Part shown: positions 1 to 8,389 of the stretch, one piece after another
Layout of the letters: each line of letters begins with the position of its first letter
Numbering within the stretch: the first letter of the stretch is position 1
DNA from: Streptomyces sp. Ru72
GTDB lineage: Bacteria > Actinomycetota > Actinomycetes > Streptomycetales > Streptomycetaceae
Direction: 5' to 3'
DNA: 45,115 nucleotides
Assembly (NCBI RefSeq): GCF_002920635.1
Contig: NZ_PQSR01000066.1
Span: 1 to 45,115, forward strand
The notes under the pieces: model-generated
Databases searched by the model: none
Told to the model about the DNA's origin: nothing
Seen by the model: the letters and a program-made list of their open reading frames with translations, nothing else
Position numbers and translations under genes: made by a program

Positions 1-80
1 GGACACCCGAAGTATCTCCTGTAATCGACGGATGCCATGCTGACCCCCAATCGGCCGAAGAGGAGAAGGACTTCGTCGTC

Positions 81-740
81 ATGGCTCAGACGCGCAGCAC
101 GGGAAAGCACAACGGAACCGACCGCTCCCCGGCCGCCGGTCTCGTCGGCAGGGCCTTCGGCCGCCTCGGGCGCTGGGGCGGTCTGGTCTTCCTGCTCGCC
201 GGCCTCGCCCTGAGCGGGTGGGGAGCGTACGAGGGGGCGTACCTGGCGGGTTGGGCCGGCACGCACGGCACGCTGACCGTGAAGCAGTGCGAGATGAGCT
301 ACCCGAACAACGCCTCGCGAAGCAGCCACAAGAACCGCCGCCCCGTCCGCTGCGAGGGCACCTTCGTGTCGGACGACGGCAAGAGCAAGGACACGGCCGC
401 GGCGGTGCAGGTCAGGCATCGGTACGCGGAGGGAGCCGAGCTGGCGGTGCAGCAGACGGACACGCCGACGACGGTCACCTCGGGGAACGGCGACTACGTC
501 CAGGGCGGAATGGACCGCGCCTGGCGCTTCTTCGGGGCCTTCTTCGGCGGGTGGGTACTCACCGGCCTCGGCGTCTTCTGCCTGGCCACGGGTTACGCGC
601 CGTTCGGCCCGAGCCGCGTCTCGTACGACGAGGCATGGGAGGCGGCGGGGCGGGGAGCGACGCGTCCGGTCCTCATCGGGATGATCGGCGTGGGGATCGT
701 GGGTGCCGGGGTGTCCTTCCTGGTCAGCTACTTCGTCTGA
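81..740 (+). CDS. Hypothetical membrane protein (DUF3592-like)
   Basis: The protein has 219 residues. The charged N-terminus is followed by a hydrophobic segment at about residues 33-58, a hydrophilic stretch of about 90 residues with two cysteines (VKQCEM and VRCEGT), and two more hydrophobic segments at about 152-172 and 195-217. This layout of an outside loop between membrane helices resembles DUF3592-type proteins; that assignment is tentative. AGGAGAAGG lies about 10 nt upstream of the ATG and supports the start. Nothing in the sequence gives a function. It sits outside the polyketide cluster, next to toxin/immunity genes. Confidence 0.6.
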   Translation: MAQTRSTGKHNGTDRSPAAGLVGRAFGRLGRWGGLVFLLAGLALSGWGAYEGAYLAGWAGTHGTLTVKQCEMSYPNNASRSSHKNRRPVRCEGTFVSDDGKSKDTAAAVQVRHRYAEGAELAVQQTDTPTTVTSGNGDYVQGGMDRAWRFFGAFFGGWVLTGLGVFCLATGYAPFGPSRVSYDEAWEAAGRGATRPVLIGMIGVGIVGAGVSFLVSYFV

Positions 741-852
741 GCCGTGCCGGTGGGGGCGACTGACACGCTGTGCTTCACCGAGGTCCGGCCCTTCGTGCGC
801 CCCGCCTCCGGCCGCCGTCCGCAGGAGCGGGGGCGGGCGGCGGCGCGGCGGG

Positions 853-990
853 CGGTTCGCCGATGCGCGACGTGACATCGCCAACACCCTCCAGCAAGCC
901 GGTCACGGCTCAGCGGCCATCGTCCAGGTCGACTGGCCCGGCGGAGGCGGCCACGCCTTCGACGCCGTCAACCACCACGGCCACGTCCTC
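853..990 (+). pseudogene. Relic of a papain-fold toxin domain (polymorphic toxin)
   Basis: The stretch between the genes at 740 and 1150 (about 410 nt) has no intact gene. In one frame it encodes about 46 residues that end in QVDWPGGGGHAFDAVNHHG. This resembles the catalytic-His segment of papain-fold (Tox-PL type) toxin domains, which typically read G-H-A-F-N-x-V-N-x-x-G. No start codon with a ribosome binding site, no catalytic Cys segment and no C-terminal Asp segment could be found in frame, so it reads as a decayed fragment. Two immunity-type genes lie just downstream, which fits a former toxin-immunity locus. The family call is from motif recognition only. Confidence 0.5.
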
Positions 991-1149
991 GCGCGGCGAG
1001 CACCTGGAGAGGGTTCGGCAGCAGGCCGTGGATGCGCGCAACGCCGACATGCACCGCTTCCGTGGGGAACTTGCCAGAGTCTGGACGTCAGCGCTCGCCG
1101 CGAGCGCTGACGTACCCTGATCGGCCGGGTCTGATCGGAGTGATGCACC

Positions 1150-3354
1150 GTGTTTGCCGGGGAAGTGGATCAGCAGATCGTGAGCTGGTTGGCCGACCCG
1201 CCGAAACACGCGCCCAAGCTCACAGTGCGCGGCTCGCCGGGGGTGGGCAAAACGGCTCTCCTGGCCGGGCTGCACGAGGAGTTGCCCGGCTCGTTGTTCC
1301 TGGACTGCCGTGGCTTGAAGGCCGATCAGGTGCTCGGGCGACTCCTTGCGCACTTCGGTCTCCAAGCCAGGCATCACCCCCTGGGTGACCCGCTGAAGGA
1401 CACGCTGGCGGGTCTTCGCAAGGGCGGGATCCTGTTTCTTGCCAATGTGCAGTGGGCGGGCACCCTGTATTCCTCGACCGAGTCGGACCTCATCGACCGT
1501 GTCGCCGGGGAGTTCAGCAGTATGAGCCGTGGCCATGTACTTCCCGTCCTGGAGTTCGACGAGCCGAGTGATCCTGCACGGCCAGAACGCCCCGACGAGG
1601 TCCTGCTGGAGGGAGAGTTCGAAGGCCCGGCCCCCGCAGCGCTTCTCGCCGAGCATCCCGCCCTCCGTGCCCTTGCGGCAGCCGAGCTGCGTGAAGTCCC
1701 CTTGTCCGCTTGGCAGTTCATGGACACGGCGTTGGGTGGACAGCACACCGAGGACACCCTGCGTCACATTGTGGAGCAGCGACCGAATGCCCTCCACTTG
1801 GCGGTGGGTGCCGACGGTTCCCCTATCGTGCGACTGGCGTCGGACGCACTCAAGCGTCTGCTCCGCAGGGCCGAGCCGATCACGGACGTGGAGCAACTGG
1901 CCATCACCGAGGCCCTCCTCTCCGCGGTGTCCCCAACGACCGCGGGCACAGCCGACGTGCGGATCGCCACGTACGCCGGCCGCGCGCTCGCCGTCCATGC
2001 CGCGCTTTCCGGCATGCTGCCCCAGCTCATCGAGGAGCAGCCCGTCCTGGCGGCCGTGGCCGATCGCGTCTCGCTGCAGCAAGCGGTCGAGCTGGCGTGG
2101 CCCGGAGGCCCTCCGGTGGGGGGTGTCGCCGCAGACGCCCACTATCTGGAACGGGACGGTGTCACCCCCGACTCGCAGAGTGAGTGGCTGGCCTGGCTGC
2201 ACTGGGCAGCCGTGAACCGCGGCCGCCGTGACTGGGCCGAGCAGCTCGAGTGCGCAAGCCCAGTGCCGCTGGCATGGCGCACCGCATGGTCGAAGTGGCG
2301 TCCCTACGGTGTGCTGGGAGCGCTGCCGGACCTACCCGGACCAACGCGTGGGGTGGACTTCGGCATCTATGCGGGCATCCCCGTCGCAGCAAGCGAGCAC
2401 AGCGGCGTCTTCAGCCAGGAGGAACTCGAGGAGCCCTTGGCTGACGGCCTCGACGATTGGGGGGACGACCAGGTGCGGGAACGCATCTGGCGGTTGTCCG
2501 ATGGTGAGAAGTTGCTTCAGCCCAGGGTGGTCCACCAGTTCATCGGTGACGAAGGAGATGTGGAACGGACCGTGGGCAGCGCGCTCGAGAGCAGGCGATA
2601 CGCCGGTTCGTCCGGGGCGGGCCGTCCTGACTGGCCAGGGCTGCTGGTTCCCCGTAGCGGAGCCGAAGTTGCGGACGACGGGCGCTGGGTGGCGTACGGG
2701 CCGAGGGGCCTGTACGCCTTCGATGTCCTGCACCCCGAGGAACTGACGGCAGGGCCTGGGGTGTGGCAGCGGTCGCTCGTCCCGTCAGCCCGTTCCACGG
2801 CCCCGTGGCCCATGCCCCGCCCCGTTGCCGAACAAGGCGAAGAGCTCAACAGATGGTTCGCCGACACTTTCGGCGACCGCGCCCTGCGCCGTGTACCCGT
2901 CGCCGACCTACCGGCTGCGCTGACCGAGCCACAGGCACGCGCGATCATCTCCGAAGTCGGCTTTCCCGCCCTCGGTGGCGGAACCGCACCGGCCTTCCTG
3001 ACCACCGTGACGCTCGACCAAACGGGTCTCGAACCCGTCGGACTTCCGCATTCGAGCGGCGTTGCCTACCTCCTGGGACACTGGCTCACCGAATCCGTGG
3101 CCCTGGAGGGCCGGACAGGTCGCATCCTGCTCGTCTCCGCCGCCGGACCGGAAATCCTCGGCAGCAGCCTGCCCCAGTTCATGACGCTCATCGGCCTGTA
3201 CCGCATGCTCGTCCTGAGCGACTTCCCGTTCCGGAGCGACGAAGGACGGGATGCCCGCCGCAGTGTGAAGGCCTGGGCGGGAGAGGTCGATCCCGAGGCC
3301 GCAGCCTCGTCGAGTTGGCAGGGAGCACTCGACGGACATCTGGACGGCCTTTGA
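1150..3354 (+). CDS. P-loop NTPase-like protein with C-terminal SUKH-4-like immunity domain
   Basis: The protein has 734 residues and starts at a GTG. A Walker A motif, GSPGVGKT, lies near residues 28-35, followed by a region like an AAA/STAND-type NTPase that ends in a long middle section with no recognised motif. The last 170 or so residues (starting near ARAIISEVGFPALGGG) look like a SUKH-4 family domain: the V-G-F/L-P motif, a hydrophobic core and a tryptophan near the end. SUKH domains serve as immunity proteins against nuclease and deaminase toxins. The fusion to an NTPase suggests a large immunity or conflict protein. A toxin relic precedes it and an Imm49-like gene follows after about 90 nt. 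The SUKH-4 call is moderately sure; the role of the NTPase part is not known. Confidence 0.6.
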   Translation: MFAGEVDQQIVSWLADPPKHAPKLTVRGSPGVGKTALLAGLHEELPGSLFLDCRGLKADQVLGRLLAHFGLQARHHPLGDPLKDTLAGLRKGGILFLANVQWAGTLYSSTESDLIDRVAGEFSSMSRGHVLPVLEFDEPSDPARPERPDEVLLEGEFEGPAPAALLAEHPALRALAAAELREVPLSAWQFMDTALGGQHTEDTLRHIVEQRPNALHLAVGADGSPIVRLASDALKRLLRRAEPITDVEQLAITEALLSAVSPTTAGTADVRIATYAGRALAVHAALSGMLPQLIEEQPVLAAVADRVSLQQAVELAWPGGPPVGGVAADAHYLERDGVTPDSQSEWLAWLHWAAVNRGRRDWAEQLECASPVPLAWRTAWSKWRPYGVLGALPDLPGPTRGVDFGIYAGIPVAASEHSGVFSQEELEEPLADGLDDWGDDQVRERIWRLSDGEKLLQPRVVHQFIGDEGDVERTVGSALESRRYAGSSGAGRPDWPGLLVPRSGAEVADDGRWVAYGPRGLYAFDVLHPEELTAGPGVWQRSLVPSARSTAPWPMPRPVAEQGEELNRWFADTFGDRALRRVPVADLPAALTEPQARAIISEVGFPALGGGTAPAFLTTVTLDQTGLEPVGLPHSSGVAYLLGHWLTESVALEGRTGRILLVSAAGPEILGSSLPQFMTLIGLYRMLVLSDFPFRSDEGRDARRSVKAWAGEVDPEAAASSSWQGALDGHLDGL

Positions 3355-3447
3355 TCGGCCTGACGCAGGAAGTCGGCTTCGCAGCAAGAGGTTCGGTGAG
3401 TCCACCATGGAGTACTTCGACATCCGAAGGCCGGAGGACGGGCAGGG

Positions 3448-4335
3448 ATGACCATGCGCGTGACACGTCACGATGTGCCTGCCGACCGTGTGTTCAGCGT
3501 GCAAGCACTCGCTGACGACACCGAAGCCCGGGTCCGGAAGCTCGAGACCATGCCCAGCACGTTCAACACCGGTATGAACAGGGCGCTGGCGAACGCCAAG
3601 AACCACTGCGCGCTGGATCCCCGCGCCGCACGCATCGAGACCTGGGAGGCATGGGTCGCGGCGATGCAGATCGGCTCCGCCCTGTTCCGGGCCGCCACCT
3701 CATCGGAACCCACGGTGGAGTGCCTGATCTCAGGCCGGCTGCGCACGATCCCCTCCACAGGCCCGCATCCGCCGGCCAACGCGGGCAACTGGCTCACCGC
3801 CTTCTACTTGGCGCTCGTCTGCCGCGATCGCCGACGACTCACAGAGCTGAGCAACGTCCCGATCTCACTGCTGCGCGAATCCGGGGCGGTGTACGACGAG
3901 TACGTCTACGACTGGGTCGACACCCTCCAGACGTACTGGAAGCAGGGTCCCGCTCTCGGCGACAAGCTGGTGGCCGCCATCAAGGGAACGAAACCCGAGG
4001 CCCTGCGGGCCGCCGACCGCAGTCTGATGCTGCGTGTCCTGTATCCCCCGCTCAACCTGTTCTACCGGTTCGTCCGAGGCGCCGGGGAGCGCTTCCATGT
4101 GGAACTGGTCAAGGCCCTGGAATCGCACAAGGAGTACTGGACGGAAGAGGAGTCGAGGGCTGCACAGGTGAGTGGTCTCGTCGCACTGGGTCCGCTGGCC
4201 ATGGCCTGCCTCGCCTACGACGGCGGCATCGCCATCGAGGTGGAGTCGGACTACATCCCCAAGTACTTGCTGGAACGCGGCCGTGTCGGTGACTTCCCCG
4301 CCTCGTCGAACGGCAGACCAGCTCCGTCGCGCTAG
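3448..4335 (+). CDS. Imm49-family immunity protein
   Basis: The 295-residue, mostly alpha-helical protein has the hallmarks of the Imm49 family as I recall it: an early segment with N-A-K and a conserved E-x-W-x-A-x-x-A-M-Q-I-G-S-A-L-F pattern, then N-W-L-T-A-F-Y-L-A near residue 115, and a central Y-D-x-Y-V-Y-D-W-V motif. Imm49 proteins are predicted antitoxins of polymorphic toxin systems. No complete toxin gene is next to it, so it appears to be an orphan. It follows the SUKH-4-like gene by 93 nt on the same strand and may be co-transcribed with it. Confidence 0.7.
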   Translation: MTMRVTRHDVPADRVFSVQALADDTEARVRKLETMPSTFNTGMNRALANAKNHCALDPRAARIETWEAWVAAMQIGSALFRAATSSEPTVECLISGRLRTIPSTGPHPPANAGNWLTAFYLALVCRDRRRLTELSNVPISLLRESGAVYDEYVYDWVDTLQTYWKQGPALGDKLVAAIKGTKPEALRAADRSLMLRVLYPPLNLFYRFVRGAGERFHVELVKALESHKEYWTEEESRAAQVSGLVALGPLAMACLAYDGGIAIEVESDYIPKYLLERGRVGDFPASSNGRPAPSR

Positions 4336-4435
4336 CCCCTCAGTACCCTTCACGCGGCTCGCTCCGGCTCCGACGGCCACCTCCTGATCTCCCTGATAAC
4401 TTGCTGCTTCTGCCAGTTGACTACATGGGGGAATC

Positions 4436-5188
4436 ATGAGCCAGCCGCCGTTCCAACCACCACCGCAGCCACCACAGCCACCGCAGAACCCCTCCAACCC
4501 GTACGCCCAGCCCGCCCCGCCGCCGCCACAGCAGCAGCTGGGATTCGGGCCGCCGCCGGTTCCGGGGCAGCAACCGATGCGGGCCGGGTTGCCACCCGTT
4601 GCGGGCCAGGCTCCGGTGTACGGCGGGCCACCGCCCGTCCCAGGCCTGCCGCCGGTGCAACCCCCATACCCGGCGCAGCCCGGACCGCCGTTCCAAACAC
4701 CGCCCTTCAGCCGGCAACCGAGTGCAAGCGGCAATCCGGTCGGCGCGGTCCTCCTCGCATTCTTCGTCTCGGTCGTCGTCTCGCTGCTCTACAGCGGTCT
4801 CATCCTGGCAACGTACAAGCATCAGTCGCTCACCACGGCCAACACCCTCTACCTGGCCCATGCGCTGCTGAACGGCGCGATTGTCGGCTCCCTCGTCGGC
4901 CTGGTGGCTCACCGGAGCAACGGCGCCCGGATCGGTGGGGCCGTCATCGCCGCGCTCGGCGCCTTCTTCGGCTACGTCAACGCCATCCCGCTGGTCTTCG
5001 CCTGGGAGCGGTCGCCCGTGGCCCTCATGGACCTGCTGGAGGTCGAGCCCTTCTTCCCGGCCAAGGCCTGGTGGACCAGCGAAGCCCACGGCGGAGTCGA
5101 CTGGTTCTCCCCGCTCGGCCTCGTGGTCGCCGCGGCCGCCGCTTGGGGCCTTGCCTACGCCGTCGGCAACAGGCGCCGTCAGACGTGA
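4436..5188 (+). CDS. Proline-rich membrane protein, unknown function
   Basis: The protein has 250 residues. Residues 1-95 are a low-complexity Pro/Gln-rich tail (runs of P-P-Q and P-G-x-P-P-V), probably cytoplasmic. About four hydrophobic segments follow (roughly residues 100-125, 138-160, 165-190 and 222-242). Such tails are common in actinobacterial membrane proteins and say little about function. The start is supported by GGGGGA just upstream of the ATG. It is convergent with the exporter gene that opens the cluster, and a strong hairpin separates the two. Confidence 0.6.
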   Translation: MSQPPFQPPPQPPQPPQNPSNPYAQPAPPPPQQQLGFGPPPVPGQQPMRAGLPPVAGQAPVYGGPPPVPGLPPVQPPYPAQPGPPFQTPPFSRQPSASGNPVGAVLLAFFVSVVVSLLYSGLILATYKHQSLTTANTLYLAHALLNGAIVGSLVGLVAHRSNGARIGGAVIAALGAFFGYVNAIPLVFAWERSPVALMDLLEVEPFFPAKAWWTSEAHGGVDWFSPLGLVVAAAAAWGLAYAVGNRRRQT

Positions 5189-5294
5189 CTCGTCGTCGGG
5201 CGCCGGTCCGGGCCCGGCCCGGGGCCCGGTTCGCCGGTGTCCTCGCGGCTGAGGTTGCCGGGCGGCACGGTCTGCCGGGCTTGCACCTCGAGGA

Positions 5295-5327
5295 AATGGC
5301 CGGTGGCCTGGCGGGCCACCGGCCATT
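5295..5327. terminator. Perfect 14-bp stem, bidirectional terminator
   Basis: Arms 5295-5308 and 5314-5327 are perfect inverted repeats (AATGGCCGGTGGCC and its complement) around a 5-nt loop. They lie between two convergent genes that stop at 5188 and 5336. This is the expected place for a shared terminator, and it marks the left edge of the cluster. Confidence 0.75.
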
Positions 5328-5335
5328 CGGTGTTC

Positions 5336-6949
5336 TCAGACGCCTTCGGCCGGGGTCTCGGCGGAAGCGTTGCCCGGGGTGGCGGCGGGGGCCGCCATGC
5401 GGGGGCGTAGCAGCCATGCGACAGCGAAGCCGACGGCGGCGAGGGCGACGCCGCCCAGCAGGACACTGTGCAGGCCGTTGACGACGGACGAGCGGAAGGC
5501 GGACAGGGCGTCGGCGGGGAGGTGGGTCAGGGCCTGGGGGTCGAGGTGCTGACTGGAGGCGGACAGCGCGTGGCCTGCCTTGGTGCCGAGCCGCTGGGTG
5601 AGAGTGTCCTCGGCCGAGGCCGCGTAGACGGAGCCGAGCAGGGCCAGACCCAGGGAACCCCCGATGGCCCGGAAGAGGTTGAGCAGGCCGCTGGCCACCC
5701 CGATGTCACGACGGTCCCCACTGCCGAAGGTGATGACCAGGGTGCTCTGGAGGGTCATACCGATCCCGAAGCCGGCTACAAGGCCGAGGCCGGCGGCGAG
5801 TGTCGTCGTCGTCACGGTGTCCAAGAGGGTGAGCAGGCCCAGCCCGACGGCGGCCGTGCCGGTGCCGGTGAGCGCCAGCACCCGGACCCGGCCGCTGCGC
5901 AGCACCAGCCGGGCGGCGAGCAGCTGCGCGGCGATCATCCCGCCCATGAAGGGCAACAGCAACAGGCCGCTGACGGTCGGGGAGGCTCCACGGACGCTCT
6001 GCATGTAGAGCGGCAGGTGGACCATGACGCCCAGCATTGCGGCGGCCACCAGGAGGCCCAGAACCTGGGCGAGGTTGAAGTCTCGGGAGCGGAAGAGCCG
6101 GGGCGGCAGGATCGGTTCGGCGGCGCGGCGCTCGACCCGGACCAGGGCCGCCAGGGCCACCGCCGCGACGAGGGCCAGGCCGGCGATCTGCCAGGAGCCC
6201 CAGGCGTACCGGGTGCCGGCCCACCCCGCGAGCAGGGTCATCGCGACCACGGCGACGGTGAGCAGCCCCACTCCCAGACCGTCGATGCGCTGCTTGGCGC
6301 TTCGGGCAGCGGCGGGGATGCCGATGGCGGCGGCGGCCAGTGCCACGGCGCCGACCGGGACGTTGAGGTAGAAGGCCCAGCGCCAGCTGGCGTGCTGGGT
6401 GAGGATGCCGCCGAGCAGCGGTCCTCCGACGAGGGCGATGGGGATGACCGCACCGATGACCGACTGTACCTTGACCCGGTCGGCCGGGTCCGGGATCAGG
6501 TCGCCGATGAGGGCGAAGGCACCGACCATCAGCCCGCCCGCGCCCAGCCCCTGGACCACGCGGAAGGCGATGAGCTGCGTCATGTCCTGGGCCAGACCCG
6601 CCGCCATGGAGCCGATGAGGAACAGCGAGATCGCACCGATGAAGGTGCGGCGGCGGCCGTAGAGGTCGCCGAACTTGCCCCACAACGGAGTGGTGACGGC
6701 GGTGGCGAGCCCGTAGGCCGTCACCACCCACGGCAACAGGCTGAGCCCCCCTAGTTCGCCGACCATCGTAGGCAGGGCCGTGCCCACGATCACCTGGTCC
6801 AGGACGCCGAGCACCATGCCCAGCAGCAGCGACAGCACGCCGAAGGCGGTTCGGCGGCGGACCGCCGCCCCGGGCGTGCTCCCAGCCGGCCCCGCACGTC
6901 GCGAACCGGCGTGGTCACGCACCGCCGGGGAGTCCTCTTCCGTCTCCAT
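5336..6949 (-). CDS. MFS exporter, DHA2/EmrB-QacA family (14 TM)
   Basis: This 537-residue protein is rich in membrane helices and has the size of 14-TM drug:proton antiporters. Motif A is clear (GKFGDLYGRRRTFIG, about residues 95-110), and the helix 5 region carries a G-x-x-x-G-P-x-x-G-G pattern (LVGGPLLGG). It probably exports the polyketide product across the membrane and gives self-resistance. The start ATG has AAGGAGAAG upstream. Its promoter region (6950-7081) holds a long palindrome, so it is probably under TetR-type repression, perhaps by the TetR at 12894. It lies downstream of the KS gene on the same strand but has its own control region. Confidence 0.85.
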   Translation of the reverse strand: METEEDSPAVRDHAGSRRAGPAGSTPGAAVRRRTAFGVLSLLLGMVLGVLDQVIVGTALPTMVGELGGLSLLPWVVTAYGLATAVTTPLWGKFGDLYGRRRTFIGAISLFLIGSMAAGLAQDMTQLIAFRVVQGLGAGGLMVGAFALIGDLIPDPADRVKVQSVIGAVIPIALVGGPLLGGILTQHASWRWAFYLNVPVGAVALAAAAIGIPAAARSAKQRIDGLGVGLLTVAVVAMTLLAGWAGTRYAWGSWQIAGLALVAAVALAALVRVERRAAEPILPPRLFRSRDFNLAQVLGLLVAAAMLGVMVHLPLYMQSVRGASPTVSGLLLLPFMGGMIAAQLLAARLVLRSGRVRVLALTGTGTAAVGLGLLTLLDTVTTTTLAAGLGLVAGFGIGMTLQSTLVITFGSGDRRDIGVASGLLNLFRAIGGSLGLALLGSVYAASAEDTLTQRLGTKAGHALSASSQHLDPQALTHLPADALSAFRSSVVNGLHSVLLGGVALAAVGFAVAWLLRPRMAAPAATPGNASAETPAEGV

Positions 6950-7001
6950 GGCTTCTCCTTAATTTCCAGACGAGGGGTGCCGGTGATCCGCCCACTATCT
7001 T

Positions 7002-7051
7002 CGTACACCGCACTAAGATGACTCCAGAGTGCCATCTTAGTACGGTGTACG
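7002..7051. promoter_or_regulatory. Long inverted repeat operator upstream of the exporter gene
   Basis: Two 19-bp arms (7002-7020 CGTACACCGCACTAAGATG and 7033-7051 CATCTTAGTACGGTGTACG) are inverted copies with one mismatch and a 12-bp spacer. The right arm itself contains a smaller GTAC-GGT-GTAC dyad, of the kind bound by TetR-family repressors. It lies 52-102 nt upstream of the exporter start. A pair of dyads would suit two repressor dimers that flank or cover the promoter. I found no second copy in front of either TetR gene. Confidence 0.75.
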
Positions 7052-7081
7052 CAAGTGCCGTTTCGGCCTGCGGAGCCGCTG

Positions 7082-8350
7082 TTACGCGGCCGGGGGTTCC
7101 TGCGGGTCCGGGTAGCGGCCGAGGACCACCACAGCGTTGTTGCCCGCGAACGCCAAGCCGTTGTTCTGCACCACCCGCAACTGGGCCGGCACCGACTGGT
7201 TCGGCACGCAGTCGATCTCGCACTCGGGGTCCGTCTCGCGGTGGTTGATGGTCGGTGGAATGAACCCCTCGGTGAGCGCCACCGAGCAGGCCACCGCCGC
7301 CAGCGCGCTGGCCGCTCCCATCGTGTGGCCGAGCATCGACTTCAGCGAGACGGTCCGCGGCGGAGCGCCGTCGTAGACCTCACGGATCGCGCGCGACTCG
7401 GTCACGTCGTTGGTCCGGGTGCCGGTGCCGTGCGCGGAGATGAGGTCGACCTCCTCCGGGCGCACGCCCGCGTCGTCCAGCGCGCCGCGCATGCAACGGG
7501 CGATGCTCGACTGCTCGGGCTGCACCGGGTGGTGGGCGTCGCAGCTCAGCCCGTACCCCAGCACCTCGGCGTAGATCCGTGCGCCGCGAGCCAGCGCCGA
7601 CTCCAGCCGCTCCAGCACCAGTACCCCGGCGCCCTCGCCGGTGAGGATGCCCTGCCGGTCCTTGTCGAAGGGGCGGCAGAAGTCCGGAGCGATCGTTCCC
7701 AGCCGGTAGAAGGCCGCGAAGGACTTCTGGCACATGGCGTCCGCACCGCCGCACAGCGCGATGTCCGCGTCCCCGACCCGGATGGCGTCCAGGCCCATGC
7801 CGATCGCGTAGTTGCCGGCCGAGCACGCTGTGGCGAGCGTGACGGCCTCGCTGTCGCTGAGCTCGAACTCCCAGGCGACGGCGGCGGAGAGGCGGCCCGC
7901 GCCGACCCGGGCGGCCGTCTGTGGATTCCACGACTGCGGCCCGTCGGCCACCCACTCGGCGGCCAGCCGGTCCAGGTCCTGCGACTCCCCGTCCGTGGTG
8001 CCCACGGTGACCTGGACGCGGGCCGCCCGCAGCTGCTCGTCCGTCAGGCCCGCATCGGCGACGGCCATCCGTGCGGCGGCCACCGAGAACTGGGCCGTCC
8101 GGCCCAGTTCCTCCTCCTGCCAGCGGCGCAGCCAGGGGCCGGGCTCGAAGTCCCGCACCTCGCAGCCGTTGGCGTGGTCGAAGCCGGAGGTGTCGAACGC
8201 CGAGATCGGTGAGACGCCGTTGCGCCCGGCCCGCAGTCCCTCGGTGAACTCCGGGACCCCCACGCCGATACTGGAGAACACTCCCAGACCCGTCACTACC
8301 ACCCGGTCCCGGTCGGGCAGCTGCCCGGCCGGCGCCGTCACGTCAGTCAT
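7082..8350 (-). CDS. Beta-ketoacyl-ACP synthase (FabF-type KS), intact triad
   Basis: The protein has 422 residues with a thiolase fold of KAS I/II type. The catalytic triad is complete: Cys176 (ATACSAGN), His307 (SAHGTGT) and His342 (KSMLGHTMGAA). It differs clearly from the KS-alpha at 30000, so it is a second, separate condensing enzyme and not a duplicate. It ends an operon-like run of ACP, Cys-less KS-like, KSIII-like and half-KSIII-like genes, all on the minus strand. The last segment, NNGLAFAGNNA, replaces the usual N-S-F-G-F-G-G-x-N. Its substrate cannot be read from sequence. Lack of KR and DH partners nearby argues against a complete reducing system in this island alone. Confidence 0.8.
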   Translation of the reverse strand: MTDVTAPAGQLPDRDRVVVTGLGVFSSIGVGVPEFTEGLRAGRNGVSPISAFDTSGFDHANGCEVRDFEPGPWLRRWQEEELGRTAQFSVAAARMAVADAGLTDEQLRAARVQVTVGTTDGESQDLDRLAAEWVADGPQSWNPQTAARVGAGRLSAAVAWEFELSDSEAVTLATACSAGNYAIGMGLDAIRVGDADIALCGGADAMCQKSFAAFYRLGTIAPDFCRPFDKDRQGILTGEGAGVLVLERLESALARGARIYAEVLGYGLSCDAHHPVQPEQSSIARCMRGALDDAGVRPEEVDLISAHGTGTRTNDVTESRAIREVYDGAPPRTVSLKSMLGHTMGAASALAAVACSVALTEGFIPPTINHRETDPECEIDCVPNQSVPAQLRVVQNNGLAFAGNNAVVVLGRYPDPQEPPAA

Positions 8351-8389
8351 GTCGTATCTCTCTTCCTCGGTCCCGCCCGCAGGCGTCTC

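Noticed and set aside
910..2202. 430-codon minus-strand frame
   Set aside because: It is antisense to the P-loop/SUKH gene and has no recognisable motif or ribosome binding site.
5468..6754. 428-codon plus-strand frame
   Set aside because: It is a shadow of the DHA2 exporter gene, with Gly/Gln/Glu-rich, non-protein-like composition.
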